From Seonamhaeicola aphaedonensis (GTDB lineage Bacteria; Bacteroidota; Bacteroidia; Flavobacteriales; Flavobacteriaceae), in NCBI RefSeq assembly GCF_003386195.1, contig NZ_QRDX01000001.1, positions 496,001-560,000 of the forward strand: a stretch of 64,000 nt of DNA. The letters run 5' to 3'. The notes under the pieces are model-generated. The model saw only the letters and a list, made by a program, of their open reading frames with translations, was not told the origin of the DNA and did no database searches. Each line of letters starts with the position of its first letter. Position 1 is the first letter of the stretch. The position numbers and the translations under genes are program-made. Of the stretch, positions 19,013-27,648 are shown one piece after another.

Positions 19013-19876
19013 ATGAGGCAATTAAAAATCACAAAACAAATTACCAACAGATCATCTAAATCACTAGATAAATACTTACAAGATATTAGTAAACTAGAAC
19101 TGATTACGGCTGATGAGGAGGTAGAGTTAGCACAACGAATTAAAAAAGGTGACCAAAGAGCCTTAGACAAACTCGTGACAGCCAATTTAAGATTTGTGGT
19201 TTCGGTTGCAAAGCAGTATCAAAATCAAGGACTATCTCTACCCGATTTGATTAATGAGGGAAACGCTGGTTTAGTAAAAGCTGCAAAACGCTTTGATGAA
19301 ACTAGAGGGTTTAAGTTTATCTCTTATGCCGTTTGGTGGATTAGACAATCTATTTTACAATCTATTGCTAAGCAAGCACGAGTAATAAGATTACCACTAA
19401 ACAAAATTGGTTCTATTAATAAAATAAGAAAAGCCTATTCGTATTTAGAGCAAACTCATGAGCGCGAACCTAGCGCCCAAGAAATTGCCAAAAACCTAAA
19501 TTTAAGTGTAAATAATGTAAAGCAATCCATGAAAGTAAGTGTTGGACATTTATCTATGGACGCACCATTTCAAGAGGGAGAACATTCTAATTTATACGAT
19601 ATAGTAAAGTCTGAGGAAACACCTCTACCTGATGCTGCACTAATGGAGTCATCCTTAAATATTGAAATGAATCGAGTTTTAGAAACATTATCTAAAAAGG
19701 AAGCACATGTAATCAAACACTTTTATGGCATTAGTGAAAAACACCCCAAGAGTTTGGAAGAAATTGGTGATAATATTGGGTTGTCTCGAGAGCGTGTTAG
19801 ACAAATTAAAGAGAAAGGGATTCGCAGATTGCGACATTCCTCAAAAAACAAAGTTTTAAAAAAGTACTTAGGATAA
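19013..19876 (+). CDS. RpoD-like group 1/2 sigma factor, diverged paralogue
   Basis: A sigma-70 factor of 287 residues with region 1.2 (residues 17-45), region 2 ([16 protein letters not shown] to WWIRQSILQ, residues 59-116), region 3 (about 124-200) and the region 4 helix-turn-helix ([22 protein letters not shown], about 247-268). Length and start MRQLKITKQ match the Bacteroidota primary sigma factor. However, many positions differ from the consensus I remember, for example [38 protein letters not shown] and RRLRHSSKN. It is therefore probably a second, RpoD-related sigma. A bS21 gene follows after 12 bases. No clear promoter is visible in the 284-base gap upstream, where TATACTTG at 18824 is a near match. 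Confidence 0.9.
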   Translation: MRQLKITKQITNRSSKSLDKYLQDISKLELITADEEVELAQRIKKGDQRALDKLVTANLRFVVSVAKQYQNQGLSLPDLINEGNAGLVKAAKRFDETRGFKFISYAVWWIRQSILQSIAKQARVIRLPLNKIGSINKIRKAYSYLEQTHEREPSAQEIAKNLNLSVNNVKQSMKVSVGHLSMDAPFQEGEHSNLYDIVKSEETPLPDAALMESSLNIEMNRVLETLSKKEAHVIKHFYGISEKHPKSLEEIGDNIGLSRERVRQIKEKGIRRLRHSSKNKVLKKYLG

Positions 19877-19888
19877 AAAAATAAAAAT

Positions 19889-20083
19889 ATGTTAAAAATA
19901 ATAGTAAAAGAAGGCGAAAACATTGAGCGTGCCTTAAAACGCTATAAACGAAAACACCGAAATATTAAGGTAATGCAAAACCTAAAAGAAAATCAATATT
20001 TCACGAAACCTTCTGTGAAACGCAGGCAGGAAATTCAAAAAGCAGCCTATATTCAACAGTTGAAAGACGCCGAAGATATTTAA
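19889..20083 (+). CDS. rpsU: Ribosomal protein bS21, probable paralogue
   Basis: A 64-residue basic protein with the bS21 signature (VKEGENIERALKRYKRKH, then KPSVKRRQEIQKAAYIQQL). bS21 binds the 30S platform near the 16S rRNA 3' end. In Flavobacterium it helps occlude the anti-Shine-Dalgarno sequence. Tyr54, which I recall as important for that, is kept. The middle (NIKVMQNLKENQYFTK) departs from the canonical KTGTVRQLRARTAFIK-type sequence, and the canonical rpsU neighbours (xerC, hpf) are missing, so I read this as a paralogue. An AGGA lies 15 bases before the ATG, too far for a normal ribosome binding site. Confidence 0.88.
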   Translation: MLKIIVKEGENIERALKRYKRKHRNIKVMQNLKENQYFTKPSVKRRQEIQKAAYIQQLKDAEDI

Positions 20084-20189
20084 ATATATAATACTCAGCA
20101 CTACTTTTGGGAGTTTGAAACTAATTTGCTTTATCTTGTATTTAGCATACTGGCATCATAACAATACAAAACTATATTTTTCTAAATGC

Positions 20190-20414
20190 TTATTCACGAT
20201 AATTAAAAGGTCTATCTTCATAAAAATTTTCAAAAGTTTTGTCGGTGGTATATTTGTCTTTCAAAACTTTGTAAACCATGACTCCCACCATAACTTGTCC
20301 CAAACACATGGTGTAAAACACCACTGTAAAGGTCATATTCATAGAAACCATAAATGTTAAAAGCACTAAAAGAAATGTGGTAAGTCCCACATAAAACATT
20401 ATTGGAATTTTCAT
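20190..20414 (-). CDS. Small two-helix membrane protein
   Basis: A 74-residue protein with two hydrophobic segments (IMFYVGLTTFLLVLLTF and TFTVVFYTMCLGQVMVG) and a charged C-terminal tail ending FYEDRPFNYRE. I do not recognise a named family. It lies 62 bases downstream of the DUF2797 gene on the same strand and may be cotranscribed. An overlapping plus-strand frame starting at 20115 has no family features, and I treat it as a shadow. Confidence 0.65.
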   Translation of the reverse strand: MKIPIMFYVGLTTFLLVLLTFMVSMNMTFTVVFYTMCLGQVMVGVMVYKVLKDKYTTDKTFENFYEDRPFNYRE

Positions 20415-20476
20415 AACTTTTTTATTTACAAGATACTCAATAAACCATTGTTAAAACGTTAGCATCTTGTTAAAAG

Positions 20477-21271
20477 TTAAGGTAGTGAAATACGAACTAC
20501 GTGTCCTTCATTGGCTCTAATATTAAAAACCGTCTCGTCTTCAAAAATTAAATATTGCCCTTTTACACCTACTAGTTTACCAGTGTAAGATTGTTCTTTT
20601 ACAATATTTAGACTCCTTGGCTTTTCAGGGTATTTTAATACAGGGAATTCTAGGTTAGTTTCAGAATTATTCTGAATAAAATACTCTTTTGATTCAGCAG
20701 GAATATAAGACCTTAATTGTTCTCTCCATTCTACCAAATTTTCGTCTTTAATTTCATTCTTCAACATGGTACGCCAATTGGTCTTATCACTAACATGATC
20801 TTTCAAGGCAACCTCTGTAATACCCGCCAAATATCTGTTTGGCACCTCTACTATTTCAATGGCTTCATGAGCACCTTGATCTATCCAACGAGTTGGCACC
20901 TGACTTTTCCTAGTTACCCCAACTTTTACATTACTGGAATTTGCCAAATAAACAATATGGGGTTGTAATTGGGTCTTTTTTTCAAACTCTAAATCACGTT
21001 CTTCTATACCTAAATGCGCTTTACTTAATTCTGGCCGCATTACCCAATCGGCTGCTTGAGGCACTTCATAAAAACATTGTTTATCAAACCCTTGACGATA
21101 AATGGGTTTATCCTGCCCACAGTTTAAACATTGGTACTTAACAAACTCCAAAGTTATGGTTTTATTTAAAAGTTGATTTAGGTTTATAAAATCGTTTTCA
21201 AATACCAAATAATATTGAATCGGACTTGTAAATTCCGTTTCCATTTTTGTTAAAACACCTTGGTAGAACAT
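20477..21271 (-). CDS. DUF2797 family protein
   Basis: A 264-residue protein matching the DUF2797 layout. A putative zinc ribbon CLNCGQDKPIYRQG near residue 54 is followed by a GIY-YIG-like strand pair in HIVYLANSSNVKVGVTRKSQVP, then TRWIDQGAHEAIEI and a long C-terminal region. The VYLA/VKVGVTR segment is how DUF2797 resembles GIY-YIG nucleases. No activity is established to my knowledge. It is divergent from the GH3 gene with only a 42-base gap, so both promoters must be packed there. Confidence 0.8.
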   Translation of the reverse strand: MFYQGVLTKMETEFTSPIQYYLVFENDFINLNQLLNKTITLEFVKYQCLNCGQDKPIYRQGFDKQCFYEVPQAADWVMRPELSKAHLGIEERDLEFEKKTQLQPHIVYLANSSNVKVGVTRKSQVPTRWIDQGAHEAIEIVEVPNRYLAGITEVALKDHVSDKTNWRTMLKNEIKDENLVEWREQLRSYIPAESKEYFIQNNSETNLEFPVLKYPEKPRSLNIVKEQSYTGKLVGVKGQYLIFEDETVFNIRANEGHVVRISLP

Positions 21272-21313
21272 GAAAAAAAGTATTATTTTTAAAAACTTAA
21301 AGATAGAATAAAT

Positions 21314-22828
21314 ATGCCAATTCCCTTAGTAAATTCTATTGCTTCTTGGTTTCTAAAGAAGCGTTTTCATCAAATTGAATTGTTTTTAAAATACCCCAAT
21401 GAAGTACAATTAGAGTTACTACACAATCTTGTAGGGTTTGCAAAAGATACTGAAATGGGTAAAAAATATGATTTTGCCTCCATCAAAAATTACGAAACTT
21501 TTGCTGAACGTATTCCTATTTTAAATTATGATGGTTGGCAGGATTATATTTCACGCTCCAGACATGGTGAGCCAAATATTTTTTGGCCAACACCTATCAA
21601 ATGGTTTGCTAAGTCTAGTGGCACCACAAGAGCTAAAAGTAAGTTTATTCCTGTAAGCGAAGAATCTTTAGAAGATTGCCACTATGCTGCAAGTAAGGAT
21701 TTGTTGTGTATGTATTTGAACAATAATGAAGATTCTCAATTATTTACAGGAAAAAGTTTAAGGTTAGGTGGTAGTAAAGAATTATACAAGGAAAATGGTA
21801 CTATCTTTGGCGATTTATCTGCAATCTTGATTGACAACATGCCTTTTTGGGCAGAATTTAGCAGTACCCCTAGCAATAAAGTATCCTTAATGAGCGATTG
21901 GGAATACAAAATGCAGGCTATTGTAGATGAAACCATTAATGAAAACGTAACTAGTTTAGCTGGAGTACCATCATGGATGTTGGTGTTACTAAATAATGTT
22001 TTAGAAACTACAGGTAAAGGACACTTGTTTGATGTTTGGCCAAATCTAGAAGTTTACTTTCACGGAGGGGTGAGTTTTACTCCCTACAAGGACCAGTATA
22101 AAAAAATTCTACCTAAAAACAACTTTAGGTATTATGAAATTTATAATGCCTCTGAAGGATTTTTTGCTATTCAAGATCAAAATAACTCCAGTGAATTACT
22201 ATTAATGCTTGACTATGGTATTTTTTATGAGTTTATTCCTATGAATATTTATGGAACACCCGATGAAAAAGCCATTCCTTTGAGTGCGGTTAAGCTCCAT
22301 CAAAATTATGCCGTCATCATCACTACTAATGCTGGTTTATGGCGCTACAAGATTGGTGATACCATTCGTTTTACATCGTTAAACCCTTACCGTATAAAAA
22401 TTTCGGGACGCACTAAACATCATATTAACGTATTTGGTGAAGAATTAATCATTGAAAATGCCGAAGAAGCTCTTAAAAAAGTCTGTAAACGAACTAAAGC
22501 TGAAATTGTTGATTTTACCGCGGCGCCCATTTTTATGGAGGGTAAAGAAAAGGGGGCTCATGAGTGGCTCATTGAATTTAAAACACCTCCAAAAGATATT
22601 AATTATTTTAATGAGTTATTTGATAATGCCTTAAAGGCTTTAAACTCTGATTATGAAGCCAAACGTTATAATAACATAACTTTAAACAAACCTAAAATAA
22701 ATATAGCACGTCATCACTTGTTTAGAGATTGGTTAAAAAATAACAATAAATTAGGGGGGCAACACAAAGTACCACGACTCTCCAATACTAGAGATTATAT
22801 CGATGATCTTTTAAAGCTAAATTCCTAA
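21314..22828 (+). CDS. GH3-family acyl-adenylating enzyme
   Basis: A 504-residue member of the GH3 auxin-responsive promoter family within the ANL superfamily. Adenylation motifs are visible: the P-loop-like SSGTTRAKSKFIPVS (about residues 100-114), YNASEGFFAIQD, and WRYKIGDTIRFT near the hinge before a smaller C-terminal domain with SGRTKHHINVFGE. Plant GH3 proteins conjugate amino acids to hormones. Bacterial members are widespread but their substrates are unknown. An ATP-dependent acyl-activating role is supported, an auxin role is not. Confidence 0.88.
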   Translation: MPIPLVNSIASWFLKKRFHQIELFLKYPNEVQLELLHNLVGFAKDTEMGKKYDFASIKNYETFAERIPILNYDGWQDYISRSRHGEPNIFWPTPIKWFAKSSGTTRAKSKFIPVSEESLEDCHYAASKDLLCMYLNNNEDSQLFTGKSLRLGGSKELYKENGTIFGDLSAILIDNMPFWAEFSSTPSNKVSLMSDWEYKMQAIVDETINENVTSLAGVPSWMLVLLNNVLETTGKGHLFDVWPNLEVYFHGGVSFTPYKDQYKKILPKNNFRYYEIYNASEGFFAIQDQNNSSELLLMLDYGIFYEFIPMNIYGTPDEKAIPLSAVKLHQNYAVIITTNAGLWRYKIGDTIRFTSLNPYRIKISGRTKHHINVFGEELIIENAEEALKKVCKRTKAEIVDFTAAPIFMEGKEKGAHEWLIEFKTPPKDINYFNELFDNALKALNSDYEAKRYNNITLNKPKINIARHHLFRDWLKNNNKLGGQHKVPRLSNTRDYIDDLLKLNS

Positions 22829-23000
22829 AGCTTCAATATTCCCGACTAAATGCAAAACAAAAAGTCTTTAAACGAGTTTTTCGTCTAATAATCTAAAAGG
22901 CTTAAAAAACTTTTGAAGCCTTCCTAAATAAGTATATTTTTATTTCAAATTAAGAAACTGATTAAAATATAAATACAGTATTAATTAATAATCCGAAAAT

Positions 23001-23034
23001 AAAAAATCCAGACTTTAAAGTCTGGATTTTTTTA
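23001..23034. terminator. Bidirectional terminator between the GH3 gene and clpX
   Basis: A nearly perfect inverted repeat with arms AAAAAATCCAGACTTT and AAAGTCTGGATTTTTT, lying between convergent genes. Confidence 0.85.
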
Positions 23035-23060
23035 TCTTGATTTCTCGATATAAATTATGT

Positions 23061-24293
23061 TTAAGAAACAGCTTTTAATTTCTTTAAAGTGTTTTTAGTC
23101 AATTTATCTTCTGCATAAATTTTAGTTACATTCAATTTCTTTTCATCTGAACTTGGCAACTCAAACATAGCATCTGTTAAAATTTCTTCACAAAGCGAAC
23201 GCAATCCTCTGGCTCCCAACTTGTACTCTATAGCTTTATTTACTATAAAGTCTAGTGCCCCATCGGTTATGGTAAAATCAATTTCATCCATCGCAAATAA
23301 CTTCTTATATTGTTTGATGATAGCATTTTTAGGTTCAGTTAAAATGGCTCTTAACGTTTTTGAATCTAAAGGATCCATATATGTTAATACAGGTAAACGA
23401 CCAATAATTTCAGGAATCAGTCCAAAGTCTTTTAAGTCTTTAGGTATGATATACTGTAACAGATTATCTTGATCAATTATCTCATCAGATTTTGAAGCGC
23501 TATAACCAACTGCTTGCATATTTAAACGCTTAGTAATATTACGTTCAATACCATCGAAAGCTCCTCCAGCTATGAATAAAATATTTTCAGTATTAACCTC
23601 TATAAATTTTTGATCAGGGTGTTTTCTGCCTCCTTTTGGTGGCACATTAACTACAGTTCCTTCTAAAAGTTTTAAAAGAGCTTGCTGCACACCTTCACCA
23701 GAAACGTCACGTGTAATGGATGGGTTGTCACTTTTTCTAGCAATTTTATCAATTTCATCAATGAATACAATACCTCTTTCGGCTTTCTCTAGGTTATAAT
23801 CTGCTGCCTGTAGTAACCTAGTCAAAATACTTTCAACATCTTCACCAACATAACCTGCTTCAGTTAAAACAGTAGCATCAACAATAGCTAACGGAACATT
23901 TAACATTCTGGCAATAGTTTTTGCCATTAAGGTTTTACCTGTCCCTGTTTGTCCAACCATTATAATATTACTCTTTTGTATATCAATGTCATCGTTTGAA
24001 GACGATTGCAACAAACGTTTATAATGGTTGTAAACAGCAACAGACATGACTTTTTTGGTCATGTCTTGCCCAATGATGTACTCATCAAGAAATGCCTTAA
24101 TTTGTTGAGGTTTGCGAAGTTTTAACTCTGCCGATAAATCACTACTATCATTTTGCTTTGATTCTTCAAGTACAATGCCATGTGCCTGTTCAATACATCT
24201 GTCACATATATGAGCATCTAAACCCGCTATTAATAAGTTTGTTTCTGGCTTTTTTCTACCACAAAATGAACATTCTAATTCTTCCTTTGCCAT
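23061..24293 (-). CDS. clpX: ClpX, ATPase subunit of the Clp protease
   Basis: An AAA+ unfoldase that feeds substrates to ClpP. The 410 residues start with the C4 zinc-binding domain (Cys8, Cys11, Cys30, Cys33). Walker A is GQTGTGKT (residues 114-121), Walker B is [11 protein letters not shown], and the GYVGEDVE pore loop and [10 protein letters not shown] segments are normal. It is transcribed from clpP with a 76-base gap, the usual bacterial order. The C-terminal D2 domain is complete. Confidence 0.97.
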   Translation of the reverse strand: MAKEELECSFCGRKKPETNLLIAGLDAHICDRCIEQAHGIVLEESKQNDSSDLSAELKLRKPQQIKAFLDEYIIGQDMTKKVMSVAVYNHYKRLLQSSSNDDIDIQKSNIIMVGQTGTGKTLMAKTIARMLNVPLAIVDATVLTEAGYVGEDVESILTRLLQAADYNLEKAERGIVFIDEIDKIARKSDNPSITRDVSGEGVQQALLKLLEGTVVNVPPKGGRKHPDQKFIEVNTENILFIAGGAFDGIERNITKRLNMQAVGYSASKSDEIIDQDNLLQYIIPKDLKDFGLIPEIIGRLPVLTYMDPLDSKTLRAILTEPKNAIIKQYKKLFAMDEIDFTITDGALDFIVNKAIEYKLGARGLRSLCEEILTDAMFELPSSDEKKLNVTKIYAEDKLTKNTLKKLKAVS

Positions 24294-24369
24294 TAATCTA
24301 ATTCAATTTTTGAGAGCTTTGAATTATTAAATCCCTCTGTAACAATATATTAAAATTACGGATTTTTAT

Positions 24370-25044
24370 TTACACTCTAGTTAAAATCTCGTCAATCATA
24401 CCATACTCCTTGGCTTTATCAGCTTTCATCCAGTAATCTCTATCACTATCTTCGTAAACTTTGTCGTAATCCTGCCCAGAATGCTTACTAATGATTTGAT
24501 ATAACTCTTCTTTCAATTTTAAAATTTCTCTTGCTGTAATTTCTATATCACTAGCTTGCCCTTGCGCCCCTCCTAATGGTTGATGAATCATGACCCTTGA
24601 ATGAGGTAACCCACTTCGTTTACCCTTTTCTCCGGCACATAACAAAACAGCCCCCATAGAAGCTGCCATACCAGTACAAATAGTAGCCACATCTGGTTTT
24701 ATAAACTGCATAGTATCATATATACCTAGGCCTGCATAAACACTACCTCCTGGAGAGTTAATATATATTTGAATGTCTTTACTAGAGTCTGTACTTTCTA
24801 AAAATAATAACTGTGCTTGAATTATATTAGCAACCTGATCATTGATAGCCGTTCCCATAAAAATAATTCTATCCATCATTAAACGAGAGAATACATCAAA
24901 AATAGCGATGTTCATTTGACGCTCCTCAATAATATTGGGTGTTAAATTAGTTGGGTACATACTACTTATTATTTTGTTGTAATAAGTACTGCTAATACCT
25001 TGATCTTTAATAGCAAATTTTTCAAACTCTTTTGCGTAATCCAT
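24370..25044 (-). CDS. clpP: ClpP protease subunit
   Basis: A 224-residue serine peptidase forming the tetradecameric Clp barrel. The catalytic triad is readable: Ser129 in [10 protein letters not shown], His154 in [11 protein letters not shown] and the aspartate in EDSDRDYWM (Asp203). The oligomer-contact sequence [17 protein letters not shown] is complete. An N-terminal extension of about 25 residues before [11 protein letters not shown] is usual in Bacteroidota and may include a propeptide. Confidence 0.97.
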   Translation of the reverse strand: MDYAKEFEKFAIKDQGISSTYYNKIISSMYPTNLTPNIIEERQMNIAIFDVFSRLMMDRIIFMGTAINDQVANIIQAQLLFLESTDSSKDIQIYINSPGGSVYAGLGIYDTMQFIKPDVATICTGMAASMGAVLLCAGEKGKRSGLPHSRVMIHQPLGGAQGQASDIEITAREILKLKEELYQIISKHSGQDYDKVYEDSDRDYWMKADKAKEYGMIDEILTRV

Positions 25045-25159
25045 AGTTACAAATTAATAAGATTTTAATTGGTAAATATAACAACTATTAGTTAAATAAC
25101 TATTGTTTTATTTAACGGTAATTTGTTCAATTTTCAGGTAAAGACTCAAGAATGGTAAC

Positions 25160-25193
25160 AAAAAAACCCTTTCCAAATTTGGAAAGGGTTTTT
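25160..25193 (-). terminator. Terminator of the rplU-rpmA operon
   Basis: Inverted repeat with arms AACCCTTTCCAAA and TTTGGAAAGGGTT, A-run on one side and T-run on the other. It lies 23 bases past the rpmA stop. Confidence 0.8.
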
Positions 25194-25215
25194 AATCTTT
25201 ATTAAATCCTTAATC

Positions 25216-25476
25216 TTAAGCTTCAAAAGGCTCTATAGATACATAAGATTTATTGTCTTTCTTTTTTGTGAATTTCACAATACCATCTACTTTGGCATGT
25301 AATGTATGATCTTTTGAAGAATATACATTTTCACCTGGGTGATGAGTATTTCCTCTCTGTCTTACAATGATGTTCCCTGCAATTGCAGCTTGACCACCAA
25401 AAATCTTAACCCCTAGGCGTTTCGATTCTGACTCTCTACCGTTTTTCGAACTTCCGACTCCTTTTTTATGTGCCAT
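25216..25476 (-). CDS. rpmA: Ribosomal protein bL27
   Basis: An 86-residue large-subunit protein near the peptidyl transferase centre. It begins [16 protein letters not shown] and has [18 protein letters not shown], the family signature. There is no N-terminal extension of the type cleaved by a protease in Firmicutes. It follows rplU by 25 bases. Confidence 0.97.
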   Translation of the reverse strand: MAHKKGVGSSKNGRESESKRLGVKIFGGQAAIAGNIIVRQRGNTHHPGENVYSSKDHTLHAKVDGIVKFTKKKDNKSYVSIEPFEA

Positions 25477-25501
25477 TTTATTTCGATTTTATATTGTTAT
25501 T

Positions 25502-26017
25502 TTAGCTTAAGGCAGCTATTAATTCGGCTTTCTTCATTGAAGAAATTCCAGCTATTCCTTTAGCTTTTGCTAATTCTTTTAATTCAGCTACAGTTAAACT
25601 ACTTAAATCTTGAGTTGCTTCAGCTGGCTTAGCTTCTGCTTTTGGCGTCTCTACTTTAGTAGCCTCTTTTTTAACTTCTTTAGCTGGAGCAGCTTTTTTA
25701 GCTCCTGAAGCAACAATACTGTCAATTATTATTTCTGTTAAAGCTTGACGGTGACCATTTTTCACACGGTAACCTTTACGTCTTTTCTTTTTAAAGACGA
25801 TTACTTTATCACCTTTAAGATGTTTAACGACTTTTGCTCCAACTTGAGCGCCGTCTATAGCCGGGGCGCCAACAGTTACATTGTCACCATCAGCAACTAA
25901 AAGAACATTATCGAAAGCAACTTGCTTTCCTTCTTCAGCTTGTAAACGGTTAACAAAAACTTTTTGGTCTTTCTCAACTTTAAATTGATGCCCTGCTATC
26001 TCTACAATTGCGTACAT
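25502..26017 (-). CDS. rplU: Ribosomal protein bL21 with C-terminal SAP/Rho-N-like extension
   Basis: Residues 1 to about 103 are a standard bL21 ([35 protein letters not shown]). An Ala/Lys/Glu/Pro linker follows (about 104-134), then a separate small domain of about 35 residues, [19 protein letters not shown] to [10 protein letters not shown]. This reads as a SAP or Rho N-terminal-like helical fold of the kind that binds nucleic acids. Such extensions appear in other Flavobacteriaceae as I recall. The extension adds about 65 residues to the roughly 103 of a normal bL21. The gene leads the rplU-rpmA operon and has a clear promoter. Confidence 0.94.
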   Translation of the reverse strand: MYAIVEIAGHQFKVEKDQKVFVNRLQAEEGKQVAFDNVLLVADGDNVTVGAPAIDGAQVGAKVVKHLKGDKVIVFKKKRRKGYRVKNGHRQALTEIIIDSIVASGAKKAAPAKEVKKEATKVETPKAEAKPAEATQDLSSLTVAELKELAKAKGIAGISSMKKAELIAALS

Positions 26018-26056
26018 AGCGTAACGTTTTTATTAATTAATTTTATTGAACAAACA

Positions 26057-26074
26057 CCTTAGAGCCTCCTAAGG
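26057..26074 (-). promoter_or_regulatory. Hairpin in the rplU leader with AGGAGG core
   Basis: Minus-strand sequence CCTTAGGAGGCTCTAAGG folds with a 6-bp stem CCTTAG/CTAAGG and loop GAGGCT. It sits at the expected 5' end of the mRNA, about 40 bases ahead of the rplU start. The embedded AGGAGG complements the anti-Shine-Dalgarno core. A regulatory role is inferred. Confidence 0.45.
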
Positions 26075-26080
26075 CGGGTG

Positions 26081-26111
26081 CAAATATACTGCTAATTAAT
26101 TAAACTACAAA
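26081..26111 (-). promoter_or_regulatory. Promoter of rplU-rpmA
   Basis: On the minus strand, TTTG (26108-26111), a 19-base spacer and TATATTTG (26081-26088) give an ideal Bacteroidota promoter. It is 64 bases upstream of rplU. Confidence 0.75.
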
Positions 26112-26115
26112 CGTT

Positions 26116-26568
26116 TTATTGATTTTGAGGAACATTTCTGCTATTCTTGAAAAGTTGCATTACAGATAAGGTAGCAACTACCGATGTGGCTAACCCCATA
26201 ACAGCTACTATAAAGGTTATCATACCAATATCAACATCAAATTTACCATTTAATGTTTGCATTAAATTAGGTAAGAAATTTGAATCAACTTCTGTGGTGT
26301 AAAACAAAAAGAAAAATGAAAACAATATCGTAGCAACAAAACCTGTAATAATACCTGTTTTAAAACCTTCGGTATAAGAAAACGAATTAGGTAATTGCAA
26401 TTTAGACAGCCTTACCGCCTCATAAATACCAAAACCGGTGATAATAGCATTAAAAAAACTAAAAGCAGGATTTATATGTTTATCAAATAACGATAAAATT
26501 AAAAAATATGCTATTAAAACCGCACTTGTAACGAGTCCAAATCTGATGGGAAGTGATATTTTTTTCAT
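26116..26568 (-). CDS. DUF4199 family membrane protein
   Basis: A 150-residue integral membrane protein with four predicted helices: FGLVTSAVLIAYFLILSLF, FNAIITGFGIYEAVRL, GIITGFVATILFSFFFLFY and ITFIVAVMGLATSVVATLSV. The FSYTEGFKTGIITGF segment matches what I recall of DUF4199, a Bacteroidota-restricted family without known function. It has no other sorting signal. Nothing in its neighbourhood predicts a role. Confidence 0.78.
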   Translation of the reverse strand: MKKISLPIRFGLVTSAVLIAYFLILSLFDKHINPAFSFFNAIITGFGIYEAVRLSKLQLPNSFSYTEGFKTGIITGFVATILFSFFFLFYTTEVDSNFLPNLMQTLNGKFDVDIGMITFIVAVMGLATSVVATLSVMQLFKNSRNVPQNQ

Positions 26569-26648
26569 CGTTTACAATGTTTAGTGTTTCTTTAAATTTC
26601 GGAAAAAAATCTGAGAATTAATAAAATAACTCCAAATATTTGAGTTAA

Positions 26649-27530
26649 CTACCCTTTTTGTTTTTGTGCCAAGTACACTCCAACAAAAATAATTACCGTT
26701 GAAAAGGCTTGCGAAATACTAAAGCGCTCCCCATCTAAAAGCCCCCAAAAAACAGCCACAACAGGCATTAAATAAGCCACAGAAGAAGCAAAAACAGGTG
26801 TTGAGACTTGTATCAACTTATTAAATAAAACTTTAGCCACTGCTGTACCAAATAAAGACAAAATCACCATGTACAACAACGCTGGTTTCAATTGTTCATT
26901 AGCAAGGGTTTCTTCCTTAAAAAACCCGCTGGTAATTAAAACTATCATGGCGGGAATCATAATAACCATAAAATTCCCCACGGCTATTGTTAGCGCATTC
27001 ACATGCTGGAGATGGTACTTAATAATATTGGAGCTTGCTGCATACATAATGGTAGCAATGATAACCAATACAGCATAAAAGTAATTTTGATTAGGATTTA
27101 ATGACACCCCATTCATTACGAGAATTAATGTTCCTATTAACCCAATAAAAACGCCCAAAACCTGTCGTTTAGTTGATTTTATTTTGAACAGTAAAAGGCC
27201 TATTAGAATAGTATTTAGAGGCACCAAGGAATTTAATATAGAAGCTATAGCACTATCAATCTCGGTTTCAGCATAAGCGAAAAGAAAAGACGGAAAAAAA
27301 GTACCAAGAAGCCCAGTTAGTACTATTCCTTTCCATTCTTTAGCTCCTTTTATTTCCTTAATTTTCCTGAACCCAATAATAAAAAGAAATGTTCCCGTAA
27401 AAATAATCCTAACAGCTCCAAGTTGCATGGGAGTTAAACCTACAAGACCTTTTTTTATTAGCATAAATGAGCTACCCCAAATTAATGAAAGTATAAACAG
27501 ATAAATCCACTTTGGGTGCAGTGCCTTCAT
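26649..27530 (-). CDS. EamA/DMT-family transporter
   Basis: A 293-residue protein with ten hydrophobic segments in two EamA halves. The N-terminal half starts WIYLFILSLIWGSSFMLIKKG, the typical entry of drug/metabolite transporters. The second half ends FSTVIIFVGVYLAQKQK. Such proteins export metabolites or amino acids. The substrate cannot be read. It is divergent from the HMA lipoprotein gene, 118 bases apart. Confidence 0.88.
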   Translation of the reverse strand: MKALHPKWIYLFILSLIWGSSFMLIKKGLVGLTPMQLGAVRIIFTGTFLFIIGFRKIKEIKGAKEWKGIVLTGLLGTFFPSFLFAYAETEIDSAIASILNSLVPLNTILIGLLLFKIKSTKRQVLGVFIGLIGTLILVMNGVSLNPNQNYFYAVLVIIATIMYAASSNIIKYHLQHVNALTIAVGNFMVIMIPAMIVLITSGFFKEETLANEQLKPALLYMVILSLFGTAVAKVLFNKLIQVSTPVFASSVAYLMPVVAVFWGLLDGERFSISQAFSTVIIFVGVYLAQKQKG

Positions 27531-27648
27531 TGATGATTCATTTGAATTACAAAATTCAACTTTTTAAACCTAATAAAAGAGCTTTATTTAGTAATTTTGT
27601 ACAATCATTGATTGTTAAATAGATTATAATTTTAAAACACCTTATACA

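Noticed and set aside
19870-19873. AGGA as ribosome binding site for the bS21 gene
   Set aside because: It is 15 bases from the ATG, beyond usual spacing.
20115-20360. Plus-strand 81-codon frame opposite the small membrane gene
   Set aside because: Composition is unlike a protein of this genome, and the minus-strand frame has two clear membrane helices.
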